Part shown: positions 1 through 5,304 of the stretch, one piece after another
Numbering within the stretch: position 1 is the stretch's first letter
How the letters are laid out: every line of letters begins with the position of its first letter
From: Gammaproteobacteria bacterium
GTDB taxonomy: Bacteria > Pseudomonadota > Gammaproteobacteria > Thiohalospirales > Thiohalospiraceae
DNA length: 5,806 nucleotides
Direction: 5' to 3'
Assembly: GCA_011322575.1 (NCBI GenBank)
Contig: DRMK01000123.1
Coordinates: 1-5,806 of the forward strand
The notes under the pieces: generated by a model
The model's input: only the letters and a program-made list of their open reading frames with translations
Told to the model about the DNA's origin: nothing
Database searches by the model: none
Translations under genes and position numbers: made by a program

Positions 1-18
1 CCCCCTGATCGGTGTCAT
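1..18 (-). CDS. Probable 5' end of the next pil gene (expected pilJ), cut by the window edge
   Basis: Only six codons are visible (Met-Thr-Pro-Ile-Arg-Gly), reading leftwards out of the window from an ATG at 18-16. The start is supported by a purine-rich stretch right after the pilI stop codon (GGGGAAGG at 34-27 on the minus strand), 8 nt from the ATG. In Pil-Chp clusters the gene after pilI is normally pilJ, the methyl-accepting chemotaxis protein of twitching motility. The identity is therefore inferred from gene order alone. Six residues cannot identify a protein, and the true start could lie further left. Confidence 0.4.
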
Positions 19-34
19 CGGCTCTACCTTCCCC

Positions 35-583
35 TCAATTCGCGCTGAGATCGATGATGCCCGGACTCTGCAGCAGCCCCTGCATGTTGAACTCGCCCCA
101 CAACACCTCTCCGTGCCGGTAACATCCCGCCAGGTAGTCACCGAGCTCCACCGGAAACGGATGCGGCTCGTCGCAGAGGTCCTGTTCCGAGAAGTAGTGC
201 ACCCCCATCACCTCGCTGACCAGAATCCCGCACACGATCTCGCCATCGCGGACCAGCAGGATCCGGCTGGCTGGATCGGTGGGCGATCGCTCGCCCCAGA
301 AGAAATCCACCAGGTCCACCACCGGCACCGGGTCCCCGTGGATGTTGGCGATTCCCACCACCCATGGCTGGGTTCCGGGAACTCGGGTGGTACGCGACGA
401 GGCAATGATCTCCTGCACCACCCCCTGTTTCGCTACCAGATGCCACTCTTTCAGGCGGAAGGTAACCCCCTTCCAGCTGCCCACGCGTGCTTCAGGCTCG
501 GGCAGCGGTACCATGTGCTCGCGGATGCGGCGCTCGATGTCATACAGCAACCTGAACGGACTGATCGTCTCCGCGCCACTCAT
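35..583 (-). CDS. pilI: PilI, CheW-like coupling protein of the twitching-motility chemosensory system
   Basis: This is a 182-residue protein with a single CheW-like domain. In the Pil-Chp system such a protein couples the receptor PilJ to the histidine kinase ChpA in the cytoplasm. After a short N-terminal helix (SPFRLLYDIERR, residues 8-19) the domain begins near Trp37. It contains the typical CheW segment in which the protein is said to pass through 'GIANIHGDPVPVVDL' (residues 77-91), followed by ILLVRDGEIVCGILVSEVMGV (108-128, read as two strands). Its length and N-terminal layout match P. aeruginosa PilI, at about 178 residues. The ATG start lies 2 nt after the pilH stop, with GGAGG (600-596, minus strand) 12 nt upstream inside the end of pilH, so the two genes are probably translationally coupled. 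The PilI assignment over generic CheW rests on the adjacent pilG and pilH. Confidence 0.9.
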   Translation of the reverse strand: MSGAETISPFRLLYDIERRIREHMVPLPEPEARVGSWKGVTFRLKEWHLVAKQGVVQEIIASSRTTRVPGTQPWVVGIANIHGDPVPVVDLVDFFWGERSPTDPASRILLVRDGEIVCGILVSEVMGVHYFSEQDLCDEPHPFPVELGDYLAGCYRHGEVLWGEFNMQGLLQSPGIIDLSAN

Positions 584-585
584 GA

Positions 586-957
586 CTACCGCGTGCCTCC
601 CAGGATGGAGCGGATCTCACCCACCAAGGTATGTTCCGTAACCGGTTTCGCCAGATATCCACGCGCGCCCTGGCGCATACCCCAGATCCGGTCGCTCTCC
701 TCCCCTTTGGTAGAGAGAATCACCACCGGCAGCGAACTGGTATCCGGATCGCTGTTCAACATGCGGGTTGCCTGAAAACCGTCCATCCCCGGCATAACGA
801 TGTCCATCAATACCAGATCCGGACACTCGGCACGAGCCTTGGCTACGCCCTCCTCGCCGTCACAGGCGTCCGACACCCGGTAGCCGTGTCTTTCCAGCAT
901 GCTGCGAAATACATGGACCTCGGTGGGAGAATCATCCACGATAAGAATGTGTGCCAC
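586..957 (-). CDS. pilH: PilH, single-domain response regulator of twitching motility
   Basis: This is a CheY-like receiver domain with no output domain, 123 residues from the chosen start. PilH is a phosphoacceptor for the ChpA kinase and modulates pilus retraction in the cytoplasm. Receiver landmarks are all present: acidic pair D8-D9, phosphoacceptor D52 in MDIVMPG, S82 at the conserved Thr/Ser position and K104 in AKPV. The segments NGFQATR-like GFQATRMLN (60-68), WGMRQGARGYL (92-102) and the start HILIVDDSPTE strongly resemble P. aeruginosa PilH. I chose the GTG at 957-955. It gives the family N-terminus Met-Ala-His-Ile-Leu-Ile and has a purine-rich ribosome binding site upstream. The in-frame ATG at 990 would add an 11-residue, Arg/Gly-rich extension not seen in the family. 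A 96-nt gap separates it from pilG. Confidence 0.92.
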   Translation of the reverse strand: MAHILIVDDSPTEVHVFRSMLERHGYRVSDACDGEEGVAKARAECPDLVLMDIVMPGMDGFQATRMLNSDPDTSSLPVVILSTKGEESDRIWGMRQGARGYLAKPVTEHTLVGEIRSILGGTR

Positions 958-962
958 GCCAG

Positions 963-975
963 CCCCTTTCCTCCT
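963..975 (-). promoter_or_regulatory. Ribosome binding site of pilH supporting a GTG start
   Basis: On the minus strand AGGAGG (975-970) is followed by AAAGGGG (969-963), and the GTG at 957 lies 5 nt beyond the last G. This strong Shine-Dalgarno region lies between the upstream in-frame ATG at 990 and the GTG. It can therefore serve only the GTG, which is why the shorter PilH is preferred. Confidence 0.7.
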
Positions 976-980
976 CAACC

Positions 981-989
981 ATAATACCA
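981..989 (-). promoter_or_regulatory. Possible extended -10 element before pilH (weak)
   Basis: The minus strand reads TGgTATTAT from 989 to 981, an extended -10 match with one mismatch to TATAAT. No recognisable -35 hexamer sits 16-18 nt upstream. The predicted start of transcription, about 974, falls inside the AGGAGG of pilH, which would shorten its leader to almost nothing. It may therefore be chance, or a weak internal promoter that lets pilH be made without pilG. Confidence 0.2.
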
Positions 990-1006
990 CTCTGCCTGTA
1001 TCATCA

Positions 1007-1024
1007 GCGCCAAAATCGTGACGC
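1007..1024 (-). other. Small inverted repeat in the pilG-pilH gap
   Basis: GCGTCA and TGGCGC flank a 6-nt loop (minus strand 1024-1007) and can form a 6-bp stem with one G-U pair. No T-run follows on the minus strand, so it does not look like an intrinsic terminator. It could be a minor attenuator or an RNA-processing hairpin, or chance. Apart from this and the pilH translation and promoter signals, I see nothing in the 958-1053 gap. Confidence 0.2.
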
Positions 1025-1053
1025 CTTGCAATATTTCGAAGACCACATGCTGA

Positions 1054-1500
1054 TCACTGCTCGCCGCCTTTCCGTCCCATCCCACACGGTTCGACGCAGC
1101 ATCTCAGGGCCTCCAGCAGCTCCTCCCTGCTGAAAGGCTTGGTCACATAGTGTTCAGCCCCCACCAACTTGCTGCGCGCCCTGTCGAACAGCCCGTCCTT
1201 GCTGGTCAACATGATCACCGGGATGTCCCGGAACCTGCTGTTCTGCTTCACCAACGCACAGGTCTGGAATCCGTCCAGCCGCGGCATGGTAATATCCACC
1301 AGGATCACATCCGGCTGATGCTCCACGATCTTGCTCAGGGACTCGAAGCCGTCCGATGCGGTTACTACGCTGCATCCGGCCCCCGCCAGGATCGCCTTGG
1401 CGCTCTGGCGGATGGTCTTGCTGTCATCTATCAATACCACTTTCAAACCGTGAAAACAGCTCTTCGGTAACACATCCGCACTGCTACTTTCGCTCGACAT
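1054..1500 (-). CDS. pilG: PilG, single-domain response regulator of twitching motility
   Basis: This is a 148-residue CheY-like receiver protein. PilG is the second phosphoacceptor of ChpA and promotes pilus extension at the pole, acting in the cytoplasm. Visible receiver residues are D25-D26, phosphoacceptor D69 in LVDITMPRLDG, T99 in IMLTSKDG and K121 in TKPFS. The blocks IDDSKTIRQSA (24-34), GFQTCALVKQNS (77-88), SKDGLFD (100-106) and KPFSREELL (121-129) are close to P. aeruginosa PilG and separate it from PilH. It has about 18 residues before the domain, somewhat longer than P. aeruginosa PilG, and a short basic, cysteine-bearing tail (RCCVEPCGMGRKGG, 133-146). It is the first gene of the leftward pil cluster and faces gshA. 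No clear Shine-Dalgarno precedes the ATG; only a weak CGGGTAG lies upstream. Confidence 0.93.
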   Translation of the reverse strand: MSSESSSADVLPKSCFHGLKVVLIDDSKTIRQSAKAILAGAGCSVVTASDGFESLSKIVEHQPDVILVDITMPRLDGFQTCALVKQNSRFRDIPVIMLTSKDGLFDRARSKLVGAEHYVTKPFSREELLEALRCCVEPCGMGRKGGEQ

Positions 1501-1591
1501 GATCTACCCGTTTGTCATCCCAATGGTTTTGGAGTATGCGCTTTTGTTCGCCATGCCCGGAATTTGACAGGCAAAATGGTATAATCGCAAC
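1501..1591. promoter_or_regulatory. Divergent intergenic region between pilG and gshA
   Basis: This 91-bp spacer must drive both the leftward pil cluster and the rightward glutathione operon. It is more AT-rich than the flanking genes. Rightward, the extended -10 at 1577-1585 is convincing. Leftward, the best I can find is TTGCGA (1590-1585) and TCAAAT (1567-1562) with 17-nt spacing, four of six matches each, which is weak. It would also overlap the rightward promoter face to face. No sigma-54 signature with correct GG-N10-GC spacing was found, and no clear operator palindrome. Confidence 0.6.
1577..1585 (+). promoter_or_regulatory. Extended -10 promoter of the gshA operon
   Basis: TGgTATAAT is a perfect sigma-70 extended -10 element (TG at 1577-1578, TATAAT at 1580-1585). 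A perfect TTGACA is present at 1564-1569, but only 10 nt separate it from TATAAT, so the two hexamers cannot act as a standard pair. Extended -10 promoters can work without a -35 box. Transcription would begin about 6-7 nt downstream, at 1591-1593, which coincides with the first ATG of gshA. Confidence 0.6.
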
Positions 1592-2935
1592 ATGCACAAC
1601 ACATGCCGACTCGCCATGGACCAGCTGCGGACAGCCACACCCCCCATGAACAGCACAAGTTACTCTGCCGTACCCCATCTTACCACCGCCCTGGCCGGTC
1701 CGCTCCAGCGACTGGAATCCCACTTCCTCGATCACCAGCCACACATCGAGGCATGGTTCCGCAGCCAGTGGCTCCGCACCCCGGCCCCGGTGTATGCCTC
1801 CGTTGATCTGCGTAACGCCGGCTTCAAGCTGGCTCCGGTGGATACCAACCTGTTCCCGGCCGGTTTCAACAATCTCAACCCGGCCTTCGATCCGCTCTGT
1901 ATCCAGGCCCTGCAGTCCGCCATCGAGCACAGCTGTCCCACCGCCGCTCGGGTATTGCTGATCGGCGAGAGCCACACCCGCAATCCCTACTATTTGGAGA
2001 GCCTCGCCACCCTGCGCGATCTGCTGCTCAGGGCCGGCTTCGAGGTGCGCACCGGCGTCCTGCCGGGGAGCGATGCCGCCGCGGAGCACCGGTTGCCCTC
2101 GGGTAGGCACCTGCTCCTGGAGAGCATCACCCGGAGCGGGGACTCGGTGGGTGTCGAGGGATTCACTCCCTGCCTCATCCTGCTCAACAACGACCTGTCC
2201 GCCGGCCCCCCCCCAATCCTCGAGAATATCGAGCAGCGTGTCGTGCCGCCCCTGACCCTCGGCTGGAGCAGCCGCCTCAAATCGGAGCACTTCCGTCACT
2301 ATCGCCAGGTAGCCCAGGAGTTTGCCCAGCTGGTGGAGATCGATCCCTGGCTCATCGATCCGCTGTTCCGCAACTGCGGCGAGATCAACTTCATGAAGCG
2401 GGAGGGGGAGGAGTGCCTGGCCCGCAACACCGATACCCTGCTGCACGCCATCCGCCAGAAATACCGCCAGTATGGCATCGACAAGCCCCCTTTCGTGGTG
2501 GTCAAGGCGGACGCCGGCACCTACGGCATGGCGGTGATGACCGCCCACGACGCGGATGAGGTGCGGGAGCTGAACCGCAAGCAGCGCACCCGCATGTCCG
2601 CCGCCAAGGGTGGGCGCGAGGTGAGCAAGGTGATCATCCAGGAGGGGGTCTATACTTTCGAGACCTGGGGTGATGAGGATGCGGTGGCGGAGCCGGTGGT
2701 GTACATGATCGACCACTTCGTTGTGGGAGGGTTCTACCGCGTGCACACCGGCCGCGGCCCCAACGAGAACCTCAACGCGCCAGGGATGCAGTTCGAGCCG
2801 CTGGCGTTCGCCGAGCCGCTCAACAGCCCCGACACCAGCCAGGAACCGGACGCCAACCCCAATCGCTTCTATGCCTACGGCGTGGTAGCCAGGCTGGCGC
2901 TGCTCGCCGCCGCCCGGGAGATCGCCGCGCCATGA
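1592..2935 (+). CDS. gshA: Glutamate-cysteine ligase, A. ferrooxidans-type GshA
   Basis: This enzyme joins L-glutamate and L-cysteine with ATP to give gamma-glutamylcysteine, the first step of glutathione synthesis in the cytoplasm. The 447 residues look like the PF08886/TIGR02049 family, which is not related to E. coli GshA at the motif level. Telling blocks are IEAWFRSQW (52-60), SVDLRNAGFKLAPVDTNLF (70-88), FNNLNPAF (92-99), LLIGESHTRN (122-131), FVVVKADAGTYGM (301-313), IIQEGV (348-353) and HTGRGPNENLNAPG (385-398). The 301-313 block resembles a nucleotide-binding loop with Lys305, as in ATP-grasp-like enzymes (inference). Coordinates give the longest reading. No candidate start has a Shine-Dalgarno, and ATGs at 1616 and 1646 are also possible. 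The promoter position and the unconserved-looking first 18 residues favour 1646. The stop overlaps the gshB start by ATGA, so gshA and gshB are coupled. A C9 run lies in codons 205-208. Confidence 0.93.
   Translation: MHNTCRLAMDQLRTATPPMNSTSYSAVPHLTTALAGPLQRLESHFLDHQPHIEAWFRSQWLRTPAPVYASVDLRNAGFKLAPVDTNLFPAGFNNLNPAFDPLCIQALQSAIEHSCPTAARVLLIGESHTRNPYYLESLATLRDLLLRAGFEVRTGVLPGSDAAAEHRLPSGRHLLLESITRSGDSVGVEGFTPCLILLNNDLSAGPPPILENIEQRVVPPLTLGWSSRLKSEHFRHYRQVAQEFAQLVEIDPWLIDPLFRNCGEINFMKREGEECLARNTDTLLHAIRQKYRQYGIDKPPFVVVKADAGTYGMAVMTAHDADEVRELNRKQRTRMSAAKGGREVSKVIIQEGVYTFETWGDEDAVAEPVVYMIDHFVVGGFYRVHTGRGPNENLNAPGMQFEPLAFAEPLNSPDTSQEPDANPNRFYAYGVVARLALLAAAREIAAP
2206..2214 (+). repeat. C9 homopolymer inside gshA
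   Basis: Nine consecutive C bases span the last base of a Gly codon and the following Pro-Pro-Pro codons (residues 206-208). The run is read intact here, and the gene stays in frame on both sides. Runs of this length are prone to polymerase slippage and to sequencing error. Confidence 0.8.
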
Positions 2936-3879
2936 CGGTGAATCTCGGGGTGGTGATGGATCCCATTGCGCGGATCACGCCCGCCAAGGACACCACCCTG
3001 GCTCTGCTGCTCGCCGCCCAGCAGCGGGGCTGGCGGCTCCACTACCTAGAGCTGGGCGACCTCTGGCTGCGGGACGGCGCCGCCTGGGGCGCATCCCGCC
3101 GCTTGCGGGTACATGGCGACACCCGCAACTGGTTCGAGCTGGGAGCGGCCTCCGAGGCGCCGCTGGCGCAACTGGACGCAATCCTGATGCGCAAGGATCC
3201 GCCGTTCGACATGGAGTACATCTACGCCACCTATCTGCTGGAGCAGGCCGAACGCGAGGGGGTGCTGGTGGTAAACCGCCCCCGCAGCCTGCGCGACGCC
3301 AACGAGAAGCTGTTCACCGCCTGGTTCCCCCACTGCACCCCCCCCACCTTGGTGACCCGGAACGAACAGCGGCTGCGGAAGTTCATCACCGACCAGGGGG
3401 ACGCCATTCTCAAGCCGCTGGACGGCATGGGCGGAGCCTCCATCTTCCGCCTGCGCGCCGCTGATCCCAATACCACGGTGGCCATCGAGACTCTCACCCG
3501 CAACGGCAGCCGCTATGCCATGGCGCAGCGCTACCTCCCGGAGGTGGCGCAGGGTGACAAGCGCATCCTGCTGATTGACGGTGAACCGCTCCCCCATCTC
3601 CTGGCGCGCATCCCCGCCGCCGGGGAGACCCGCGCCAACCTGGCCGCCGGCGGCACCGGCCACGCCCGGCCGCTTGGCGAGCGGGACCGTTGGATCTGTG
3701 CCCAGGTGGGCCCGGCGCTGCGCGAGCGGGGGCTGCTGTTCGTGGGGCTGGACGTAATAGGGGACTATCTGACCGAGATAAATGTCACCAGCCCCACCGG
3801 GGCGCGCGAGCTGGAGCGCCAGTGCGGAATTTCGGCGGCGCAGCGGCTGATTGAGTGCGTGGCGGAGCGCCTGAAATGA
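2932..3879 (+). CDS. gshB: Glutathione synthetase
   Basis: This ATP-grasp enzyme adds glycine to gamma-glutamylcysteine, the second step of glutathione synthesis. The 315 residues compare with 316 in E. coli GshB and align along the whole length. The N-terminal domain has LGVVMDPIARI (5-15) and MRKDPPFDMEYIYATYLLE (86-104, substrate-binding region). The ATP-grasp part has NEKLFTAWF (124-132), ILKPLDGMGGASIF (159-172), GDKRILLIDGEP (208-219), ETRANLAAGG (232-241, flexible substrate loop) and GDYLTEINVTSPTG (277-290, metal- and substrate-binding end). No key residue appears missing. The ATG overlaps the gshA stop (ATGA at 2932-2935), with GGGAG at 2916-2920, 11 nt upstream. Its own stop overlaps the next start in the same way. 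A C8 run (3338-3345) lies in the Thr-Pro-Pro-Thr codons. The gshB-pilG neighbourhood is shared with Pseudomonas. Confidence 0.97.
   Translation: MTVNLGVVMDPIARITPAKDTTLALLLAAQQRGWRLHYLELGDLWLRDGAAWGASRRLRVHGDTRNWFELGAASEAPLAQLDAILMRKDPPFDMEYIYATYLLEQAEREGVLVVNRPRSLRDANEKLFTAWFPHCTPPTLVTRNEQRLRKFITDQGDAILKPLDGMGGASIFRLRAADPNTTVAIETLTRNGSRYAMAQRYLPEVAQGDKRILLIDGEPLPHLLARIPAAGETRANLAAGGTGHARPLGERDRWICAQVGPALRERGLLFVGLDVIGDYLTEINVTSPTGARELERQCGISAAQRLIECVAERLK
3864..3867 (+). promoter_or_regulatory. Ribosome binding site of apbE
   Basis: GGAG inside the end of gshB lies 8 nt before the ATG at 3876. The GTG at 3855 lies upstream of this site. The site therefore selects the 3876 start, which also begins a proper lipoprotein signal peptide and forms the ATGA overlap with gshB. 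Confidence 0.65.
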
Positions 3880-4925
3880 AGATGCTGCGCCGGTCGCTTC
3901 TGCTTCTGCTGCTGCTGCTGTTACCGGGGATCATCTCCTGCAGCGGTTCCCAGCCCTCCCTGCACCGGGCGCAACTGTTGAGTCTCGGTACCTTGGTGGA
4001 TGTCAGCCTGTGGGGGGCCTCACCTCGGAAGATCACGGAGGCGGAACGGATCATCCAGGAGGAGCTGGACCGGATCCACACCACCCTGCATGCCTGGCAG
4101 CCGGGGCCGCTGATGGAGGTAAACCGCCGCCTGGCAGAGGGCTCCTGGTTCCACTGCCCGCCAGAGATACTGCCCCTCATCGTACAGGGCAAGCAGCTCT
4201 ACCGCAGCAGTGGCGGGCTGTTCAACCCCGCCATGGGCCGGTTGGTGGGGCTATGGGGGTTCCACAGCGACGACCTGCCCGGCGGACCGCCCCCCTCCAC
4301 CGCCGAGATCGACAGGTTTCTGGCGAACCTGCCGGGAATGGAGGCCATCGAGGTAAAGGGGGAGCAGATCCGTGGCACCAATCCCGCCCTGCAGCTGGAT
4401 TTCGGCGCCTTCGCCAAGGGCTACGCGGTGGACCGCATCATCGAGCGGCTGCGCACCATTGGCATCCGCAACGCCATAATCAACGCCGGGGGCGACCTGC
4501 GCGCCATCGGCAGGCACGGCGAGCGGGCCTGGAGAATCGGGATCCGCCAGCCGCGTGGCGAGGGGGTGCTGGCCTCGCTCGAGCTGGGCGAGGACGAAAG
4601 CGTCTTCACCTCCGGCGACTACGAGCGATTTTACATCTACCAGGGCAGACGCTATCACCATATACTGGATCCGCGCACCGGATCCCCGGCGCGCGGGGCA
4701 AGCTCGGTGACCGTGGTTCACCGGGAGGCAGCCGAGGCGGACGCCGCCGCCACCGCGCTGTTCGTGGCCGGACCTCAGGGGTGGCAGGATGTGGCCCGCC
4801 GCATGGGGATTGAACATGTAATGCTGGTGGACGATAAGGGGAATGTATGGATGACCCCGGCGATGGCCGCGCGCATCCGCTTCGAAACGGCACAGAAACC
4901 GCGCGTAACAATCAGCGAGCCATGA
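3876..4925 (+). CDS. apbE: FAD:protein FMN transferase, lipoprotein (ApbE)
   Basis: ApbE takes FMN from FAD and links it covalently, by a phosphoester bond, to Ser/Thr of partner proteins such as RnfG/RnfD, NqrB/NqrC or NosR-like FMN-binding domains outside the cytoplasmic membrane. From the ATG at 3876 it has 349 residues. The signal peptide has Arg5-Arg6, nine leucines (8-16) and a lipobox IISC with Cys22, so a membrane-anchored periplasmic lipoprotein is expected. Family motifs in order are LGTLVDVSLWG (37-47), FNPAMGRLVGLWGF (116-129), DFGAFAKGYAVDRI (175-188), NAGGDLRAIG (203-212), TSGDYERF (245-252), YHHILDPRTGSP (260-271) and AEADAAATALFVAG (287-299 region), with Asp289 and Thr293 at the usual Mg-binding positions. 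It overlaps gshB and the next gene by ATGA. An in-frame GTG at 3855 would put seven residues ahead of the signal peptide and is less likely. Its protein substrate is not in this window. Confidence 0.95.
   Translation: MKMLRRSLLLLLLLLLPGIISCSGSQPSLHRAQLLSLGTLVDVSLWGASPRKITEAERIIQEELDRIHTTLHAWQPGPLMEVNRRLAEGSWFHCPPEILPLIVQGKQLYRSSGGLFNPAMGRLVGLWGFHSDDLPGGPPPSTAEIDRFLANLPGMEAIEVKGEQIRGTNPALQLDFGAFAKGYAVDRIIERLRTIGIRNAIINAGGDLRAIGRHGERAWRIGIRQPRGEGVLASLELGEDESVFTSGDYERFYIYQGRRYHHILDPRTGSPARGASSVTVVHREAAEADAAATALFVAGPQGWQDVARRMGIEHVMLVDDKGNVWMTPAMAARIRFETAQKPRVTISEP
3906..3920 (+). repeat. (CTG)5 run in the apbE signal-peptide codons
   Basis: Five CTG codons in a row encode part of the nine-leucine hydrophobic core of the ApbE signal peptide, preceded by alternating CTT and CTG codons. 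Gain or loss of units would alter the length of the hydrophobic core without shifting the frame. Confidence 0.7.
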
Positions 4926-5299
4926 ACACTCCACTCGTCACCCGCGGCGACTGGCTGGTCCTGGGGGCCAGCCTGCTGCTGCTCGCATGGCTCTATGCAA
5001 CCTTGTGGAGCAGCGGCGGCGAAACCGGCGGCCAGCTGCACATACTGGTAAACGGCCGCGAGCTGCCCCCCATCTCCCTGCAGCAGGAGCAGACCCTGGC
5101 CATTGACGGCAGCATCGGTACCAGCACCCTGCGCATCGAGAATGGCCGGGTCCGCTTCCTCTCCTCGCCCTGCCCGGGACAGCAGTGCGTTCACACCGGC
5201 TGGCTCAGCCACGGCGGCGAGTTCGCCGCCTGCCTGCCCAACCGGATAGCCCTGCAGATCGGCGGTGACGAGGGACGCTTCGACACCATCAATTTCTGA
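4922..5299 (+). CDS. NusG-domain-II membrane-anchored protein
   Basis: This 125-residue protein has one N-terminal membrane segment (about residues 11-29) and a small beta-rich domain resembling NusG_II (PF07009). Despite the name it lacks the NusG N-terminal domain, so a role in transcription is unlikely. Three cysteines stand out, Cys84 and Cys89 in SPCPGQQCVHTGW and Cys104 in FAACLPNRI. This Cys-Pro-x3-Cys-x3-Gly-Trp ... Cys-Leu-Pro-Asn-Arg pattern is what I recall as the family signature. They could bind a cofactor or form a disulfide. Family members often lie beside apbE, rnf or Gx genes, and this one sits between apbE and a Gx gene. A C-terminal domain in the periplasm is inferred from the N-terminal anchor. 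The ATG forms an ATGA overlap with apbE. An ATG at 4847 would place 25 hydrophilic residues ahead of the anchor and is not favoured. Its biochemical function is unknown. Confidence 0.87.
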   Translation: MNTPLVTRGDWLVLGASLLLLAWLYATLWSSGGETGGQLHILVNGRELPPISLQQEQTLAIDGSIGTSTLRIENGRVRFLSSPCPGQQCVHTGWLSHGGEFAACLPNRIALQIGGDEGRFDTINF

Positions 5300-5304
5300 T
5301 CCGG

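Noticed and set aside
113..775. A 220-codon plus-strand frame opposite pilI and pilH
   Set aside because: It spans two well-supported minus-strand genes and has no family features.
1007..1024. Intrinsic terminator after pilG
   Set aside because: The stem is only 6 bp with a G-U pair, and no T-run follows on the minus strand.
1532..1548. Sigma-54 promoter for pilG (GG...GC on the minus strand)
   Set aside because: The GG and GC are separated by 9 rather than 10 bases, and the flanking consensus is poor.
1484..2746. A 420-codon open frame on the minus strand opposite gshA
   Set aside because: It is fully antisense to a clear gshA, has a low-complexity composition rich in Gly, Ala, His and Gln typical of mirrored GC-rich codons, shows no family motif, and would overlap pilG as well.
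3046..3663. A 205-codon minus-strand frame opposite gshB
   Set aside because: It is antisense to a full-length, motif-complete gshB. Its composition is a codon-mirror artefact.
4010..4813. A 267-codon open frame inside apbE on the same strand, other frame
   Set aside because: All ApbE motifs lie in the overlapping frame. This frame gives an Arg/Gly/Ala/Pro-rich translation with no recognisable domain.
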